From: Tetragonia tetragonoides
Taxonomy: Eukaryota > Streptophyta > Magnoliopsida > Caryophyllales > Aizoaceae
Assembly (NCBI GenBank): GCA_038025085.1
Contig: CM076147.1
Location: 26,575,001 to 26,639,000, forward strand
Direction of reading: 5' to 3'
Length of the DNA stretch: 64,000 nucleotides
The position numbers were made by a program, and so were the translations under genes. Below the pieces are notes generated by a model. It did no database searches, was not told the origin of the DNA, and saw nothing but the letters and a program-made list of their open reading frames with translations. Every line of letters begins with the position of its first letter. Within the stretch, counting starts at the first letter, position 1. This document shows, one piece after another, positions 20,971 to 33,300 of this stretch.

Positions 20971-21640
20971 CCTAGGAATGGGTGGTGGATATCCATAAAC
21001 CTGCTTTATTTGCTTCAAATAAATGGATGAAATCCCGAATAAACGGATGATTTGATAGGTGGCCTGGCCTAGTTGTTGGGTCGGATGAAATTCGAGTGAT
21101 GATTTTTCACCCGCGAATTCGACCCATAAATCTACCCATCACCCATTTAATATTTTAATATACATTAAAAAAAAAATAAGAACATCACCCTCACAAAACA
21201 GTCAAGCGCTCTTTTGTTTCCTCTCTCTCTTTATTTTCGATGTTTATTTTCCTCCCTTCACTTACTTTACTGCTTTGGAAGCTTGAAAATTAAAATATGA
21301 CATTTGTTGTTGTCTTTCTTTGTAATAATAGGATTTCTTTATAATATGAAACTTTGTAATGGGCTCCTGCACTTTTTCACTCAAATTTGTTGGTTTAATT
21401 ATTTTATGAAATTTGATTTGTTAATTAAGTTGATTTTTTTGTTCAAATCCCTAAATTTAGTCTAACTCTTTATTTCACCCGTTTATCACCAATATCCACC
21501 CGTTCACCCGTGGATGATGGATGGATTAATTGTGAGTGGAGTGTTTCATGGGTGGACGGGTGAAGTTTAAAAATTAAATGGGTGGATGCGGGTGATGCTC
21601 CACCCGACCGAAATCCTATCCATTGCCAGGCCTACTGACA
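20971..21640. mobile_element. foldback element, hAT-like, degenerate (about 670 bp)
   Basis: Left side GGAATGGGTGGTGG and CCCATTTAAT; right side GGGTGGATGCGGGTG and CCATTGCCAGGCC. These read as inverted partners of a CAGGCCTGGCAATGGG-type hAT end. The middle is AT-rich and has no coding frame. Confidence 0.5.
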
Positions 21641-22016
21641 AGTCAACATGGTATTAACCCTTTAAAGAGATAGTATGGAAAACAAAATTCATGGGGCATG
21701 TTTGAGTTGGGATAAGGGAAAGAAATTAGCTATACACAAAAACTTGTATAAGACGATTTTTTTTTGTACCTTTTAGGATCACTTTTTTTTTACAATAAAG
21801 ATTATTGATCGTAATAAGTGACCCCTATATTTCTAAATAGTGATCCCATTTTGCTATATTATGAGTTGTTCTCAATAAACTAACGCATGCCGCGATTATC
21901 TTATGTACGGTTATATTCAAGATTTCAAGTTTGCACTAAAAAAAATCAAAATTTCAATTTATCATTGAAATTACTTGGAAAAAAATGACCTTGAAAATCC
22001 AAGAAGAAAAGAAAGG

Positions 22017-22017
<1 letters not shown>

Positions 22018-22083
<66 letters not shown>

Positions 22084-22155
22084 CACTACTACCACCACTA
22101 CTACCACCACCACTATTACTACCACTACTATCACCACCACTACCACCACTACAAA
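22018..22155. repeat. compound microsatellite (AAT)n and (ACC/ACT)n
   Basis: About 21 AAT units (22018-22081) followed directly by mixed ACC, ACT and ATT triplets (22082-22155). Poly-Asn, poly-Thr and poly-Val open frames here are artefacts. Confidence 0.95.
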
Positions 22156-22603
22156 GTCATCAAACCTGGTGACTTATTTTATTGAAATTGAGATTATTTA
22201 ATAACTATCTCAATTTATGTGCAACAATATTAAATAACCTATATTATGAAATGGAACCTTGGAGTGAGTAATATTTTATGTAATTCGAATTGTATTACCC
22301 AATAAATACACCTCGAAGTGGTTTCTTTTTTTTTCTTTTTTTTTCATTTGGTGTTTTCTCCTTAAACATTCAAATTACGAGATTATTATATTAAGGTCGA
22401 TATCCCACTAAGATTTTATAATCAATAGTATAATGATTCATTAATTATAGGTTAGGTGGTGTTGGAGGGAGTGGAGTGGTCGATTTCATCTCATATCCTG
22501 ATACATATGATATCATTATATAACACTATCATTTCATTACCTATATATTATATTATAGATGTCTTGATTATCATGCCAAACAATTTCGTTTGCAATAAGT
22601 CTT

Positions 22604-23286
22604 TGTTGAGGTAACGCCCCAAATACTAAATAATATTTAGTTGTGTTTTATTTTAGTTTTGTAAAGAAATAAAATAAAACAAAAGAAAAAGAAAAAAAAG
22701 AAAGAAAAGGAAATTGGAAGTTGCGTTGGTGAAGAGGTTGACAGTAAGTTGAAGACTTTGAAGGCAAAAGCCTTTGATTGATTATAAAAGCCGTTGCAAA
22801 CAAAAGGACGGCATGTGAGAGAAACGGCCGAAACAAAAGAAAAAGGAAGAGAGCCAGTGAGTGTGAGAGACAAACAAAGAGTGAGAGAAATTGAGTATTT
22901 CTTCAAAGAGGTTTGTTCCAGTTCACGGTTAATTCGGTTTGTTCGGGTGAAGATAATCGGAGTATTCGGATCGGTCATCGACAGGTATTTGTGGGTGTAT
23001 CTTTGGTTTTGTGGGAGTACCAAATTGAGTTAGGGTTTGCCAATTTGTACTAATACCAAAGATAGATTGTCTACTTGTTGATTGATCTTGTGATTGTTGC
23101 CGATTGTACTCTTGATTATTATAGTGGATTATTGTTTAGTGCGTGGAGATCCGCACCGTGGTTTTTCCCCTAATTGAGAGAGGTTTTCCACGTAAAATTG
23201 TTTGTGTTGTTTTTGGGTTCTTGCACTTTATTTTTCCGATTATCTGTTGTTGTGATTGTGGGTAAATACCGTAGTTTTTCCCAACA
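22604..23286 (+). repeat. 5' LTR of the TR-GAG element
   Basis: 683 bp, TG..CA. A TATA box TATAAAAG at 22783-22790 is the likely core promoter of the genomic RNA. Confidence 0.92.
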
Positions 23287-23287
23287 G

Positions 23288-23299
23288 TGGTATCAGAGC
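23288..23299 (+). promoter_or_regulatory. primer-binding site, initiator tRNA-Met type
   Basis: TGGTATCAGAGC begins 1 nt after the 5' LTR and is complementary to the 3' end of plant initiator tRNA-Met. Confidence 0.92.
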
Positions 23300-23368
23300 A
23301 AGGTTGTAGGATCGGTGGTGGGAAACTTACTGTATTTGTTGAAGGAGGAATTATTTTGTGCAAGTAAC

Positions 23369-24718
23369 ATGTCTGGTAGTATGCCCAAATATGATATCCC
23401 TTTGTTTGATGGTAAAATTAATTTTACTGTGTGGAAGAGTACAGTTGAGGATTTGTTGGTTCAACAAAATTTAGATGAGGCTTTAGATGAGACAAAGCCT
23501 AGTGGGGTGACCGATGCCCAATGGACATCGAAGAAGAAGAAAGCTGTCAGTACTATTAGATTAGCTATGGCTCCGGAGATCAAGTATAATTACTTGACTG
23601 AGACAGATCCAAAGAAGTTGTTGGATAAGCTCCAGAGTGTATATGCATCAAAGTCACTGACTAACAAGCTTTGTTTGAGATATGAGTTGTACCAGCTAAA
23701 GATGGAGCAAGGTACAGTGTTGCAGGACCACATTAATAATTTTAACCAGCTAGTATGTCAGTTGAGAAATGCAGATGAGAAGATCTCTGATCAAGAGGAG
23801 GCATTGTTATTGTTGGCTTCACTACCTAAGTCCTACAGGCCAATTGTGCAGACATTACTTGTAGGGAGGACAGAGATTACACTAGATGAAGCAATGACAG
23901 TGTTGAGAGAGAAGGATCGGATGATGTTGCAGGTTGATGGTGTATCTTCTAGTGATGGGGGAGATAGAGTACTAGCTGCGGAGGTGTCCGAAAGAGGGAG
24001 GAATCATGAGAGGAGAGGAGGTGGCCCGAGAAGTAGATCGAAGTCGCGCGCGAGAGACTTTAGTAACGTGGAGTGTTACTATTGTGGTGAGAAGGGTCAT
24101 ATTCAGAGTCGTTGCCCAAAGATGAGAGATGATTTGAAGAGTTTCAAGCAGCTGCAAGAGAAGATGGGTAAGACAAAAATTGATGATGATAGCGGTTCCT
24201 CTAATGTAATTATGTCTTGTGATGGTAATAAAGAGTTGTTCTTGGCTAGTAACGATGAGGGGAAGGAAAGCCAAGAGAGTTGGGTGTTGGACTCCGGCGC
24301 TTCGGTTCATATTTGTAGAGACCATGCTATGTTTGATACTTTGTGCCAAGATGGTGAGTATGGTGACATTAACATGGGGAGTGGTAAGTTGAAGGCCAAA
24401 GGGATGGGAAGCATCCGCATTGAGCTCCATGGTGGTGTGACTAGAACCTTCCACAATGTGAGGTATGTACCCGATGCTCGTGTTAACGTGATTTCGTTGG
24501 GTGAGTTGACATCGCAAGGATGTAGATACATTGGTACGGGAAGGTGGTGCAAAGTGTATCGTGGTGCTACTTTGATTGTGCAAGGAAAGAAGGTGGAGAA
24601 CAACTTGTGTTATGTTGAGGGTCATTGCATAGGGAGGAGCAAGACCGTGAAGAAAAAGGTCCGTTTCTCGGACAAGGTGGAAGTATTTGGTGATTTGGGT
24701 CGAGGGAGGATTTGTTGA
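23369..24718 (+). CDS. Gag-protease of the TR-GAG element, intact
   Basis: 449 codons from ATG 23369 to TGA 24716, the stop lying in the first bases of the 3' LTR. Residues 1-210 are Copia Gag (YDIPLFDGKINFTVWKSTVE at the start; SLPKSYRPIVQTLL near 180). An Arg-rich stretch precedes the zinc knuckle CYYCGEKGHIQSRC (CX2CX4HX4C, about residues 234-247). The protease follows with WVLDSGASVHICRD, carrying the catalytic D-S-G. The frame ends after the protease with GKKVENNLCYVEG, where GAG-pre-integrase would begin in a full element. It is also open for 65 codons upstream of this ATG. No stop or shift interrupts it, so it is probably translated. It resembles the Tork/Tnt1 side of Copia. Confidence 0.9.
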   Translation: MSGSMPKYDIPLFDGKINFTVWKSTVEDLLVQQNLDEALDETKPSGVTDAQWTSKKKKAVSTIRLAMAPEIKYNYLTETDPKKLLDKLQSVYASKSLTNKLCLRYELYQLKMEQGTVLQDHINNFNQLVCQLRNADEKISDQEEALLLLASLPKSYRPIVQTLLVGRTEITLDEAMTVLREKDRMMLQVDGVSSSDGGDRVLAAEVSERGRNHERRGGGPRSRSKSRARDFSNVECYYCGEKGHIQSRCPKMRDDLKSFKQLQEKMGKTKIDDDSGSSNVIMSCDGNKELFLASNDEGKESQESWVLDSGASVHICRDHAMFDTLCQDGEYGDINMGSGKLKAKGMGSIRIELHGGVTRTFHNVRYVPDARVNVISLGELTSQGCRYIGTGRWCKVYRGATLIVQGKKVENNLCYVEGHCIGRSKTVKKKVRFSDKVEVFGDLGRGRIC

Positions 24719-25395
24719 GGTAACGCCCCAAATACCAAATAATATTTAGTTGTGTTTTATTTTAGTTTTGTAAAGAAATAAAATAAAACAAAAGAAAAAG
24801 AAAAAAAAGAAAGAAAAGGAAATTGGAAGTTGCGTTGGTGAAGAGGTTGACAGTAAGTTGAAGACTTTGAAGGCAAAAGCCTTTGATTGATTATAAAAGC
24901 CGTTGCAAACAAAAGGACGGCATGTGAGAGAAACGACCGAAACAAAAGAAAAAGGAAGAGAGCCAGTGAGTGTGAGAGACAAACAAAGAGTGAGAGAAAT
25001 TGAGTATTTCTTCAAAGAGGTTTGTTCCAGTTCACGGTTAATTCGGTTTGTTCGGGTGAAGATAATCGGAGTATTCGGATCGGTCATCGACAGGTATTTG
25101 TGGGTGTATCTTTGGTTTTGTGGGAGTACCAAATTGAGTTAGGGTTTGCCAATTTGTACTAATACCAAAGATAGATTGTCTACTTGTTGATTGATCTTGT
25201 GATTGTTGCCGATTGTACTCTTGATTATTATAGTGGATTATTGTTTAGTGCGTGGAGATCCGCACCGTGGATTTTCCCCTAATTGAGAGAGGTTTTCCAC
25301 GTAAAATTGTTTGTGTTGTTTTTGGGTTCTTGCACTTTATTTTTCCGATTATCTGTTGTTGTGATTGTGGGTAAATACCGTAGTTTTTCCCAACA
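24713..25395 (+). repeat. 3' LTR of the TR-GAG element
   Basis: 683 bp. Differs from the 5' LTR at three positions only: ATACTAAAT/ATACCAAAT, AACGGCCG/AACGACCG and GTGGTTTTTC/GTGGATTTTC. A purine-rich tract (GAGGGAGGA) ends 3 nt before it and would serve as polypurine tract. Confidence 0.92.
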
Positions 25396-25555
25396 GTCTT
25401 GTGTAAGACCAATAACTCACAAAAAGTTGCGGTCACTTTTTAGAAATGTAAGGGTTACTTATAGTGAGCAGTGACCCTTATTTTATTAAAAAGTGACCCC
25501 ATTTTACCAAAATTACAAAAAAAATCATCTTATAAAAGTTTTTGTGTATAAAAAG
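25396..25555. repeat. MITE-like sequence at the TR-GAG insertion site
   Basis: GTCTTGTGTAAGACC at the left and CTTATAAAAGTTTTTGTGTA at the right, with internal AAGTGACCC and GTCAC words. A related stretch in opposite orientation is at about 21735-21860 (ACACAAAAACTTGTATAAGA then AGTGACCCC). The TR-GAG element landed at its left edge. Confidence 0.45.
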
Positions 25556-28500
25556 ACTTACCTTTTCTTCATTCTCACTCCCCATAGGACGTCATGTGTA
25601 TGAATATTTTACCAATATTCTTGACCTCACTCAGATTTTTTTAAAACTGAAAATGTTAAATATTTTAATTAAGTGATAAGTATATAATAAGTTCAGCGTT
25701 TGAAGATGATAAAGAAGGGTTTTTAGTGCTAGCGTTGAGGTTCCAAACATCAAGGACATTCGCTCACTTAAAAGACGAATAAGAGTTATTGTTTCTAACT
25801 TTTCGAGGAAGAAAAGAAGGGTAATTTCTTTCTTTGCCGAGAATGACAAAACAAGTTCTACTAATATCTTCTTGAAATAAAGTTGTAGTTCTTACTTAAG
25901 ATATCATAAAATAAGAAAATATGACGCCTAAGACTCTCATTCCTTTCTTCAAAAAAATCATCGGCATGACAATCTCCTACAAGTCTTTCTTTATGTAGGG
26001 AACCATGCACCCTAATGAAACTTGTGGCGTGAAAAACATGTTTTATCGATATACGAGTGATTGATTTCTCGCCTAAAGCTTTTTCCCTACGGAAGGACCT
26101 TGCGAGGACTTGGAAAAGAGTTGTCTGGGACAACTGCAAATTGCGCACTAGTGTATTCGGCTGCACTTAATTTTCAAAGAAAAATTAAGAAAATTTATTT
26201 CGGTCTTTTTGAATGTAAACGATATTGACGAAAGCAACCCCCTGTGATCCTGAATAGGGATGAGCGTGACTCTTAGTAGCTTACATTCAAAGACGATGAG
26301 ACAAGAGAAAGGGTTTGGGGGTATGGTTACGAACAAGTTGATGAGTGGATTGCGTAGTGAAGGACATTTCTCATTCTTCACGGGTATATTATTGGCTGAT
26401 AGGCCAGGGGTATATTGTCGTAATAAATTATCGAACCATAAGGAGCTATCGATTCCAATTATTAAATTTTCTCAAATATGTAACAAGGTAAACGAATTTG
26501 AATTGGATTTTTGGTAATTTTCAACTAAGAACGCAAATCAATAATGAAAAGATAAGAACTAAGATCTATCATTTACTTCACCTATATACTCCAATTCCTT
26601 ATTAGTGCAAACGATAAGTCTAACTAGCATGTCAAATCGAACATCTACGCAAGGACAGAATTTCAAGACACCAAGAACCCTCTCTCAACGGTTAAAGGAT
26701 ACAGTTAAAATAACCAAATTCGTATTCTCATGGAACCTAGCTAAATCAAGAGCATTAAGATCATAAAAACTCCAAAATATCTCAAGACTTTCTAGTGTAC
26801 CTCGTGCGTGGTTAGGCAATCCTGTCAATTGGTTGAGTTTCAACTACTAACAAGTTTCTCCCAAACATGAACTAGTCATCTAAAATAAAAATAAGCACAC
26901 ACACAATTGATTGCAACAATATTCTAGAACATGCTAGTCAAACCAATAAGGCATCAAGGAATCAAGTTTTGACTACATCAATCCTAGATAAGGAAGTTAG
27001 CTATTCATGCTGTTCGAGAACAACAAGCAAACAATGGAAACAGAATTTAATACAATTGAACTAAAATTCAAATACAAAATTAAGAAAATTCATAAACTAA
27101 ATTAAAATTAATCTAAAAGAAGTGGAGAGATGGGAAAGAGAAAGTACGGATTAGAAATACCCAAAAGTACTTCAATTTATAGATACCAAGAACTTGAATA
27201 AAGTTTGAGAGTAACAATTGCAATCTTCAAATTGCAATAATAAACTAGAGTTTGATTCTAATCTAAAAAGCATAAAAGTCTTTATAAAAGTTTGAGAAAG
27301 ATAATGGGTGCTAAGAGATGGATTCTACAAATGAGTTCTCTCCCTTTAGGCACTCCAAATGACTTTAGTCGGAATCGGGAAAAAAAATCATGGAATGGCA
27401 AAGGTTATGAATGAATTCCCGTGAAATTGGCAACTTGCATGGTCGTGAGGAAAGTATGAGGGAAAGTTGCATGGTCTACAACCCAATTTCTCCAAATCTT
27501 GAGCCCACTGACTTACTTGCATGGTCGTGCAAGTTTTAACTTTTGAACTCGCATAGTCGTACAACTGCAACTTTGCCAAAACCTTCATCTTTGAACTTCT
27601 CTTGTAACTTGGCTTTCTCTAAGACATTTTTATTGACTTCTTCTTTGATGATTGCAGCTCTAAATCATCTTTAAAGTCTCTATCAAACCTTGTGTCTTTT
27701 AATATCTTAAAAACACATCAAAAACACAAAGATACCACAAGAACGTAGTCATCTTTACCAAAATAATCATAAAAACCTCACAAAGAAATAAAATAATTAT
27801 CATAAAACCAATCAAATAAGTATGCTTTATCACATGGAAAATAGATCTGATACGCACACATCAATGTCACTAAAACAATTGATTGATCAACAAACAATAA
27901 TATTCAAGCGATTGATGTTATGATGATTTAGCACGATTCGCAAGAGTGTCCAACCAGAAGAATTGGAGAGAGTAGATTAGCATATAACTTTAGTGGACTA
28001 TATCATCTAACACCATTTGATTTTAGGATGGAACCCATCTTGACTTGATATGTGCAGTCTACTCTGATCTCCTTCCACGTATGCCCTTGCAAGGGGTAGT
28101 CTTATTGAATATTTAATATGATTTAGCACACTTTGAACCCTAAAGATGATCAAAGTGGTAACATGCTCATACTACAAGAAAATCTATGAAAGTATTAAAC
28201 AAGCACATGTATAATTGCAATAAAAATGATAAAAGTAATAAAAGTTATGAAAGCGATAAATATATTCCATGCCTTTGGAATTGGGGAATCACATTATCAA
28301 AACTCAAGATAAGTGGTTAGGATAATCAAAACTAATTATAAAGATTGAAACATTAATGCAAAAATACAAGAAGATGAGAGATTTGATTTGTTGTCAGCCT
28401 TAGGATAACAGAGCGAATTCAAGCTCTTGAGTACATAAATTTTTTCATATTTGAAGATGAATATCTTGATTGATGATCAAAAGAGTTGAGGTTAAATATA

Positions 28501-28797
28501 TTTGAAAGCCTCAATCGGTGGGGTGAAGGATTATTTGTTATATTGGAGGAAGGTCCATATAAAGATTGTATGTGGATGAAGGCTTTTGATCGAAGGTCGA
28601 ATGTGTGTTCTTTTTCGCTAACGTGAACTGAACTGAAATGAATAGTATCTGTGAGAGAAAAAGTAGATCAAATGAGTGAATTGAACTCCACTAAACTGAA
28701 CTGAACAAAACTGTATTTATTATTGAGTAAGTGGAAAAAAACACACCGAGTGTGGGTTGAATGTTGTTGAATGTATATAAAGTATTGTATAAATGTG
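25556..28797. other. unassigned AT-rich DNA; possible solo LTR at 26829-27860
   Basis: No supported gene. The part 26829-27860, read on the minus strand, looks LTR-like: it begins TGTGTGCGTATCAGATC, ends in CA, and TCAAT flanks both sides. However a 5-bp match is easy to find by chance and I see no primer-binding site. The remainder is old AT-rich sequence without recognisable motifs. Confidence 0.3.
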
Positions 28798-28861
28798 GGT
28801 AAAATATATAACTAATGAGTATGAATGTCGGTAAAATATATAACTAATGAGTATGAATGTG
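28798..28861. repeat. short tandem repeat, 32-bp unit, two copies
   Basis: GGTAAAATATATAACTAATG and the following AGTATGAATGT repeat twice with only one or two differences. Confidence 0.85.
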
Positions 28862-29572
28862 TGATGAATTTGGGTTGAATATATATTCATGTGAATGGAA
28901 AGGCTTGGGAGATTGCGGAATGCAAAATCGTGCTTAAAAGGTGAGTTACGTGATAACTAGTTCCAAAATTGGACTTAGAAAGATCCTATTTATCAAACCA
29001 GCCACTGCCCACTGCCTATGTTGCACTTGCACTGGTTACCTGTTTGTGGCATTGGGTACATAGAGCATTTTATTTTGGTACATAATTCTTATACTTACCC
29101 TTGGGCTCTAGACATGCTCAATTGCTCATGTTCCAACTTTGGATGCGTAGGTTGCTATGTCAGAATTAGGGGAGGTGGAGTGATTGTAGGACTTTCACAC
29201 TCCGCCCATGAGATATGAATTCGATATTAATGGCTCATATTTTGTGATTTCGTCTTTTTGTTCTCCAAGATGCAGGTTGCTTTGACGAGCAAAAGATAAA
29301 AATAAAAAAATATAAATAAAATAAGAAAAGGGTGTACTCTTTTATTTTTAAATGTGAACTGAACTCTGTGAATTGAACTCTGTAAACTGCATGTGAGACA
29401 GTAATTATGTCATTGAACAAAATTAAATTGAACTGGATGAACTATATAAATGTCAGACAACAATTATGTCATTGAACGAAATTAAATGTGAGACAATACT
29501 TATGACTCAAAATCGAACTGAATCAAGCCAAAGCAATTACTAAACAAGTGGAAAAGAACCCACCCAAAGTCG
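28862..29572. other. no gene seen
   Basis: AT-rich DNA with several GAACTGAACT-type words on both sides (28625-28710 and 29345-29400), suggesting an old, decayed repeat. Confidence 0.45.
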
Positions 29573-29580
29573 TAGGTTGC

Positions 29581-29731
29581 AACCAAGTTGGTGTGCTTAA
29601 GTGGTAGAGATTCATCTATCCTTAATTAAGGTTAAGGGTTCGAATCTCGCTTTAGGTATGGAGCAGTTTTAAATTTCTTGGGCCGACAGTGGATACCCTT
29701 GATTGTGAAAAAAAAAAAAAAAAAAAAAACT
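29581..29731 (+). mobile_element. tRNA-derived SINE (151 bp)
   Basis: The head has a box A-like GTGCTTAAGTGGTAGAG and a box B GGTTCGAATCTCG, the pol III promoter of tRNA-derived SINEs. The tail is a run of about 22 A (29708-29729). TAGGTTGC occurs directly before (29573-29580) and after (29732-29739), giving an 8-bp or slightly longer target duplication. Confidence 0.85.
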
Positions 29732-29815
29732 TAGGTTGCTCATTGTCAATCTCAACACAAAAAAAAAAAAGAAGAAAAGAAACCAACCTAAAAAACATTT
29801 GGGTCGCTATCCAAA

Positions 29816-29994
29816 GGAAAATGTTTTGTTGACTCAGTGGGTGGGCAACCCATTTTTACTATGTATCTATCTCTCTCATACCTTAAATGCTATTTTTTGG
29901 AAATAGAGGAGAGAGAATCTGAAAAAAGAAGAGAGAGAATCTGAAAAAAGAATATGTGAATTGCCAACCCCGTAAGTAGATGTATCATTCTCCC
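29816..29994. mobile_element. second copy of the 16033 MITE family, internally deleted
   Basis: Starts GGAAAATGTTTTGTTGACTC and shares CAGTGGGTGGGCAACCCAT and GTAGATGTATCATT with the element at 16033. TATCCAA flanks it (29808-29814 and 29995-30001), again 7 bp. It holds only about half of the longer copy. Confidence 0.75.
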
Positions 29995-30023
29995 TATCCA
30001 AGTAGATGGAAAGAAGAGTTTCA

Positions 30024-30073
30024 ATTCAACATTCAACATTCAACATTCAACATTCAACATTCAACATTCAACA
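30024..30073. repeat. (ATTCAAC)7 heptamer repeat
   Basis: Seven perfect tandem copies of ATTCAAC. Not a plant telomere repeat. Confidence 0.95.
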
Positions 30074-30397
30074 ATCACACAGCACAGCCGTTTTAGCCAA
30101 ATGTAGTTGAATGAGTTGGACTCCCGCTGGGAGTGACTTGACAGCAACTCTATACTATCCCATACCCTTCCCTTGCCAATATGTTACAATTTCCAGTTTT
30201 GAGAGAGACTTGCTAAGCACCCACAAAAACCTTTTCTTTTAATGCATCATCTCCAATGAATCCCCTTAAACAAATCCTTTTACCTATTACTCACATTAAC
30301 ATAATTTTCTCTCTGTTTCTTCCTTGTTGTCTCTTTTTACCTACCGGTCTTCTCCTTTTCCTCTCAGCTTTCTTTTTCTGTGATTTGAAGAAGAAAA

Positions 30398-33300
30398 ATG
30401 TTTGATTTTGGAGATGACTTGGTAATAGACAGCTATCGAATACCTTGGCTAATATGGATCCAAATTCTTGTCATGTTTCTTCTTACCCTAACCATTTTGC
30501 TCTCTTATTTTGGTTTTTTTGTTCTTGATTCTGATGATTCTCTCACTTCTTCTTCAACTCCTCATCCTTTGGAGCATCCTTTCACCTGCCATCGAAGAAC
30601 CCAGGTGCGATTTTGATGTTTATAGTGTATTTCTTGTTCTGGGTTTCTTTCTATTTTGCTTGTACATGAATGTTTGATTTTTTTTTTGGGTCTTTTTAAT
30701 TGTTTGTGTTTGGTTATAAATTAGTGTTGATAATGTTGGTGAACTGGGATAGAGGAATGGGAATTTGTTCCTGAGTAAGTTAATTTGTTGGGTGTACACA
30801 TTATTGTGATGATCAGTTTGTTAAGTGTGATGCATGTAATTCTGTACTTGAAATTTTTGGCTTTCAGAAACTTTGATGAGTCAATTAAGCATTCGAATGA
30901 AAATTGAATGTCAGCAGGTAAAAGTAATTAATTTAGGAGTACAGTAAAGGCATTTTCTTTTGCCATTCCCTTACCCTCCCCAGTGTAAGTGAAGTTTATT
31001 TTGGGATTATGTTAAATCTGTCTTTGATTGGAATTTAGGTTTTGATTACTAAGAAAATTTGGTGAATGTAGGAAGTTCTCGTTATATAGTTATTTTGGGG
31101 ATGTACTTGACTTTTTATAGTCTATTGGGTTGTATAATTTTTAAAGTTGTTAGCTTATCGTCCTCGAACTTATTGATGAATAAATCAACCATTTGTTTGG
31201 ATTGGACGCTTAATACTCAAGGCATTTGTTTTAGGAGGGAGCAATCTCCCTTTTCAATGACTCAAGCCTCAATATCAAGAAATTTGGGGTATTGTGGATT
31301 TCCTTCATGATGATCTTGTAGATCCTTCTATTTAGGATTAGAATTAGCATCCCTTGTTTCCTGTCCCCTAAAGTTGACCTTTTCACACAGGCTGTTCCTG
31401 TGCTGGCACCCCTTTTTGAATATTGCTGATTTGTTTGCTAGGAAAAGAGAAAGCTGTGGGGAAGAGATTTCTCGTTCTAGTTCCCTACTTTTTTTTTGAC
31501 AGCATCAAAGTAGAATGTGAACTTCTATTTTGATTATGAGAACATCCAAGATCAAACAAGATTTCAACTGGATCTCTGTGGTAGAATGAGCTTCCCTTTT
31601 GCTGTCTGAGACAGATTGGAATTATTTGATTAACAAGGTATCTTAGCGTAGTTGTGTTATGATCTTTCCTTCATGGAAAGAGGCCTTTGCTTTCTTGATA
31701 TGTGTGGTTTGCGTAGATTTAAAGGTCATCAGATGGAAAGTGTGGAAACTTAGGTTGCATAGTTAAATATAGACTGAATGTGACTTCAATGCAGCTTCGG
31801 GGTGACTTCTGAGAAACTCTAATATGCCCAAAATAACTTTATCCATATTGCCCTCTTCCATAATAACAACCCGGTTTTATGTCACTCCTAGTAGGGTTTT
31901 GGGAAGTCCAAAAAATACTTTGATGTACCCCTAACATAATTGCCTCTTCCATTGCTTAGAGAAGAATATATTGTCCCTTTCATTATAAAATGAAATTTGA
32001 TTGCGCGGATGACATCCTTGGCCATGTTATTAAGTGGCCAACATGTGAACTGAGTTCACCCCTCACCCCCACGCAGTAATTAACATGTTAGCTGGCTAAC
32101 TGAGTACAGGTGTGGCTTGTGTCATATCAGCGTAGGCCTGCATCACCCCACTGTGGGAATGGAGGTTGAACTTCAGCCAATTGTTCGTGAAAGTGTTTTG
32201 AACTTTAATCCAACATTTACTTGGGGTCTGTTAGCTGTAAAGGGAGATTATGGTTGCTTAATGCGATTCCTCATTATCCAGCATTATGTGAAATTCCACT
32301 GATATTTTTGGCAGCAGAGAGAACTTGTGTTGCTATACAAAGTCACAATGTTATATGTGACAAATATGGAAATTCAAATACATGTTCTTCAAACATAACA
32401 AATCTGAGCTAGTGGTCTTTAACTATGATGTATTCCTTTAAAGAAGTTAGAAAAGGTCAGTACCTTTTCAAACTCGTGCGAGATCATAATCACTTGCGAT
32501 GAAGATCTTAAAAGTTCATCCTTGTAAAACTATATAAACTAATTTATCTAGTTTTACCATTCTCATGGGGTAAAGTTCTTTAAAATGTTTTTGTAGGATA
32601 TCAACAATGTTGTAGTTAGTTAAAAGCAATCTGATCTGCCAGTGTTCTACTACTCCCTCCGGCCCATGGAAATCTTTACACTTTCCTTTTCGGTTTGGGT
32701 CATTGAAATCTTTACGTTTCCTTATATGGTATTGTTTTTGAGATTCATTTCCTATTTTACCCCTCCTTAATTCTCACCCCCCATGTGCCCATGTTCCCTT
32801 AGCCCCACTCTCTCTCCTCTCTTTCCCACCAACACCCATGTGCTCTTACAAAGGTATTGTTGGAACAATTGTGCCCAAATGCTTTTTCCTTGGTCTTTGT
32901 GTCATTCTCAAGCGTAAAGATTTCCATGGACCGGAGGGATTATAATGGGAAGCTACAATGCAAAGATATAGAAATTCCTTCTGTGGTTTTAGTTGCATTA
33001 GATTTTTTCCCTTGTCAATCAGCATTACCTAGCTCGGTAAAAGTTATCACAGTTTGGTTGTCATAACTACTCACAACAGAATGGTGTTCTGAAATCATCA
33101 TTATCTCAATATAGTCTATCATATATGTTTAATGCCTTGTGTCACAAATGAAAGGGGCTAAAATCCTAAACTGTGATACAAGGATTTTTCTTTTCTTTTT
33201 TCTGGGTAAAGTCTGGCCAGATGCTTTTTTTGTGCCGAAAATCTCACATCCTGCAAAGAAAAAAGGAAATTGTGCGGGTTGCAGGGAAAGAAGACATTGC

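Larger units (their letters stand above)
22604..25395 (+). mobile_element. TR-GAG retrotransposon (gag-protease only Copia relative), young
   Basis: Complete 2792-bp element: 5' LTR 22604-23286, primer-binding site, one gag-protease frame, 3' LTR 24713-25395, and the 5-bp duplication GTCTT on both sides (22599-22603 and 25396-25400). LTRs start TGTTGAGG and end CCCAACA; each is 683 bp, and I find only 3 differences. Integrase, reverse transcriptase and RNase H are absent, so movement needs enzymes from another Copia element. It fits the TR-GAG class of non-autonomous elements. Confidence 0.9.

Noticed and set aside
22016..22201. Poly-Asn/Thr and poly-Val/Leu frames
   Set aside because: Product of the compound triplet microsatellite.
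23972..24625. 217-codon frame antisense to the TR-GAG gag
   Set aside because: Shadow of the strongly coding plus-strand frame with no motif of its own.
26829..27860. Firm call of a solo LTR
   Set aside because: TG..CA ends and TCAAT flanks can arise by chance, and there is no second LTR, primer site or polypurine tract; kept only as a low-confidence note.
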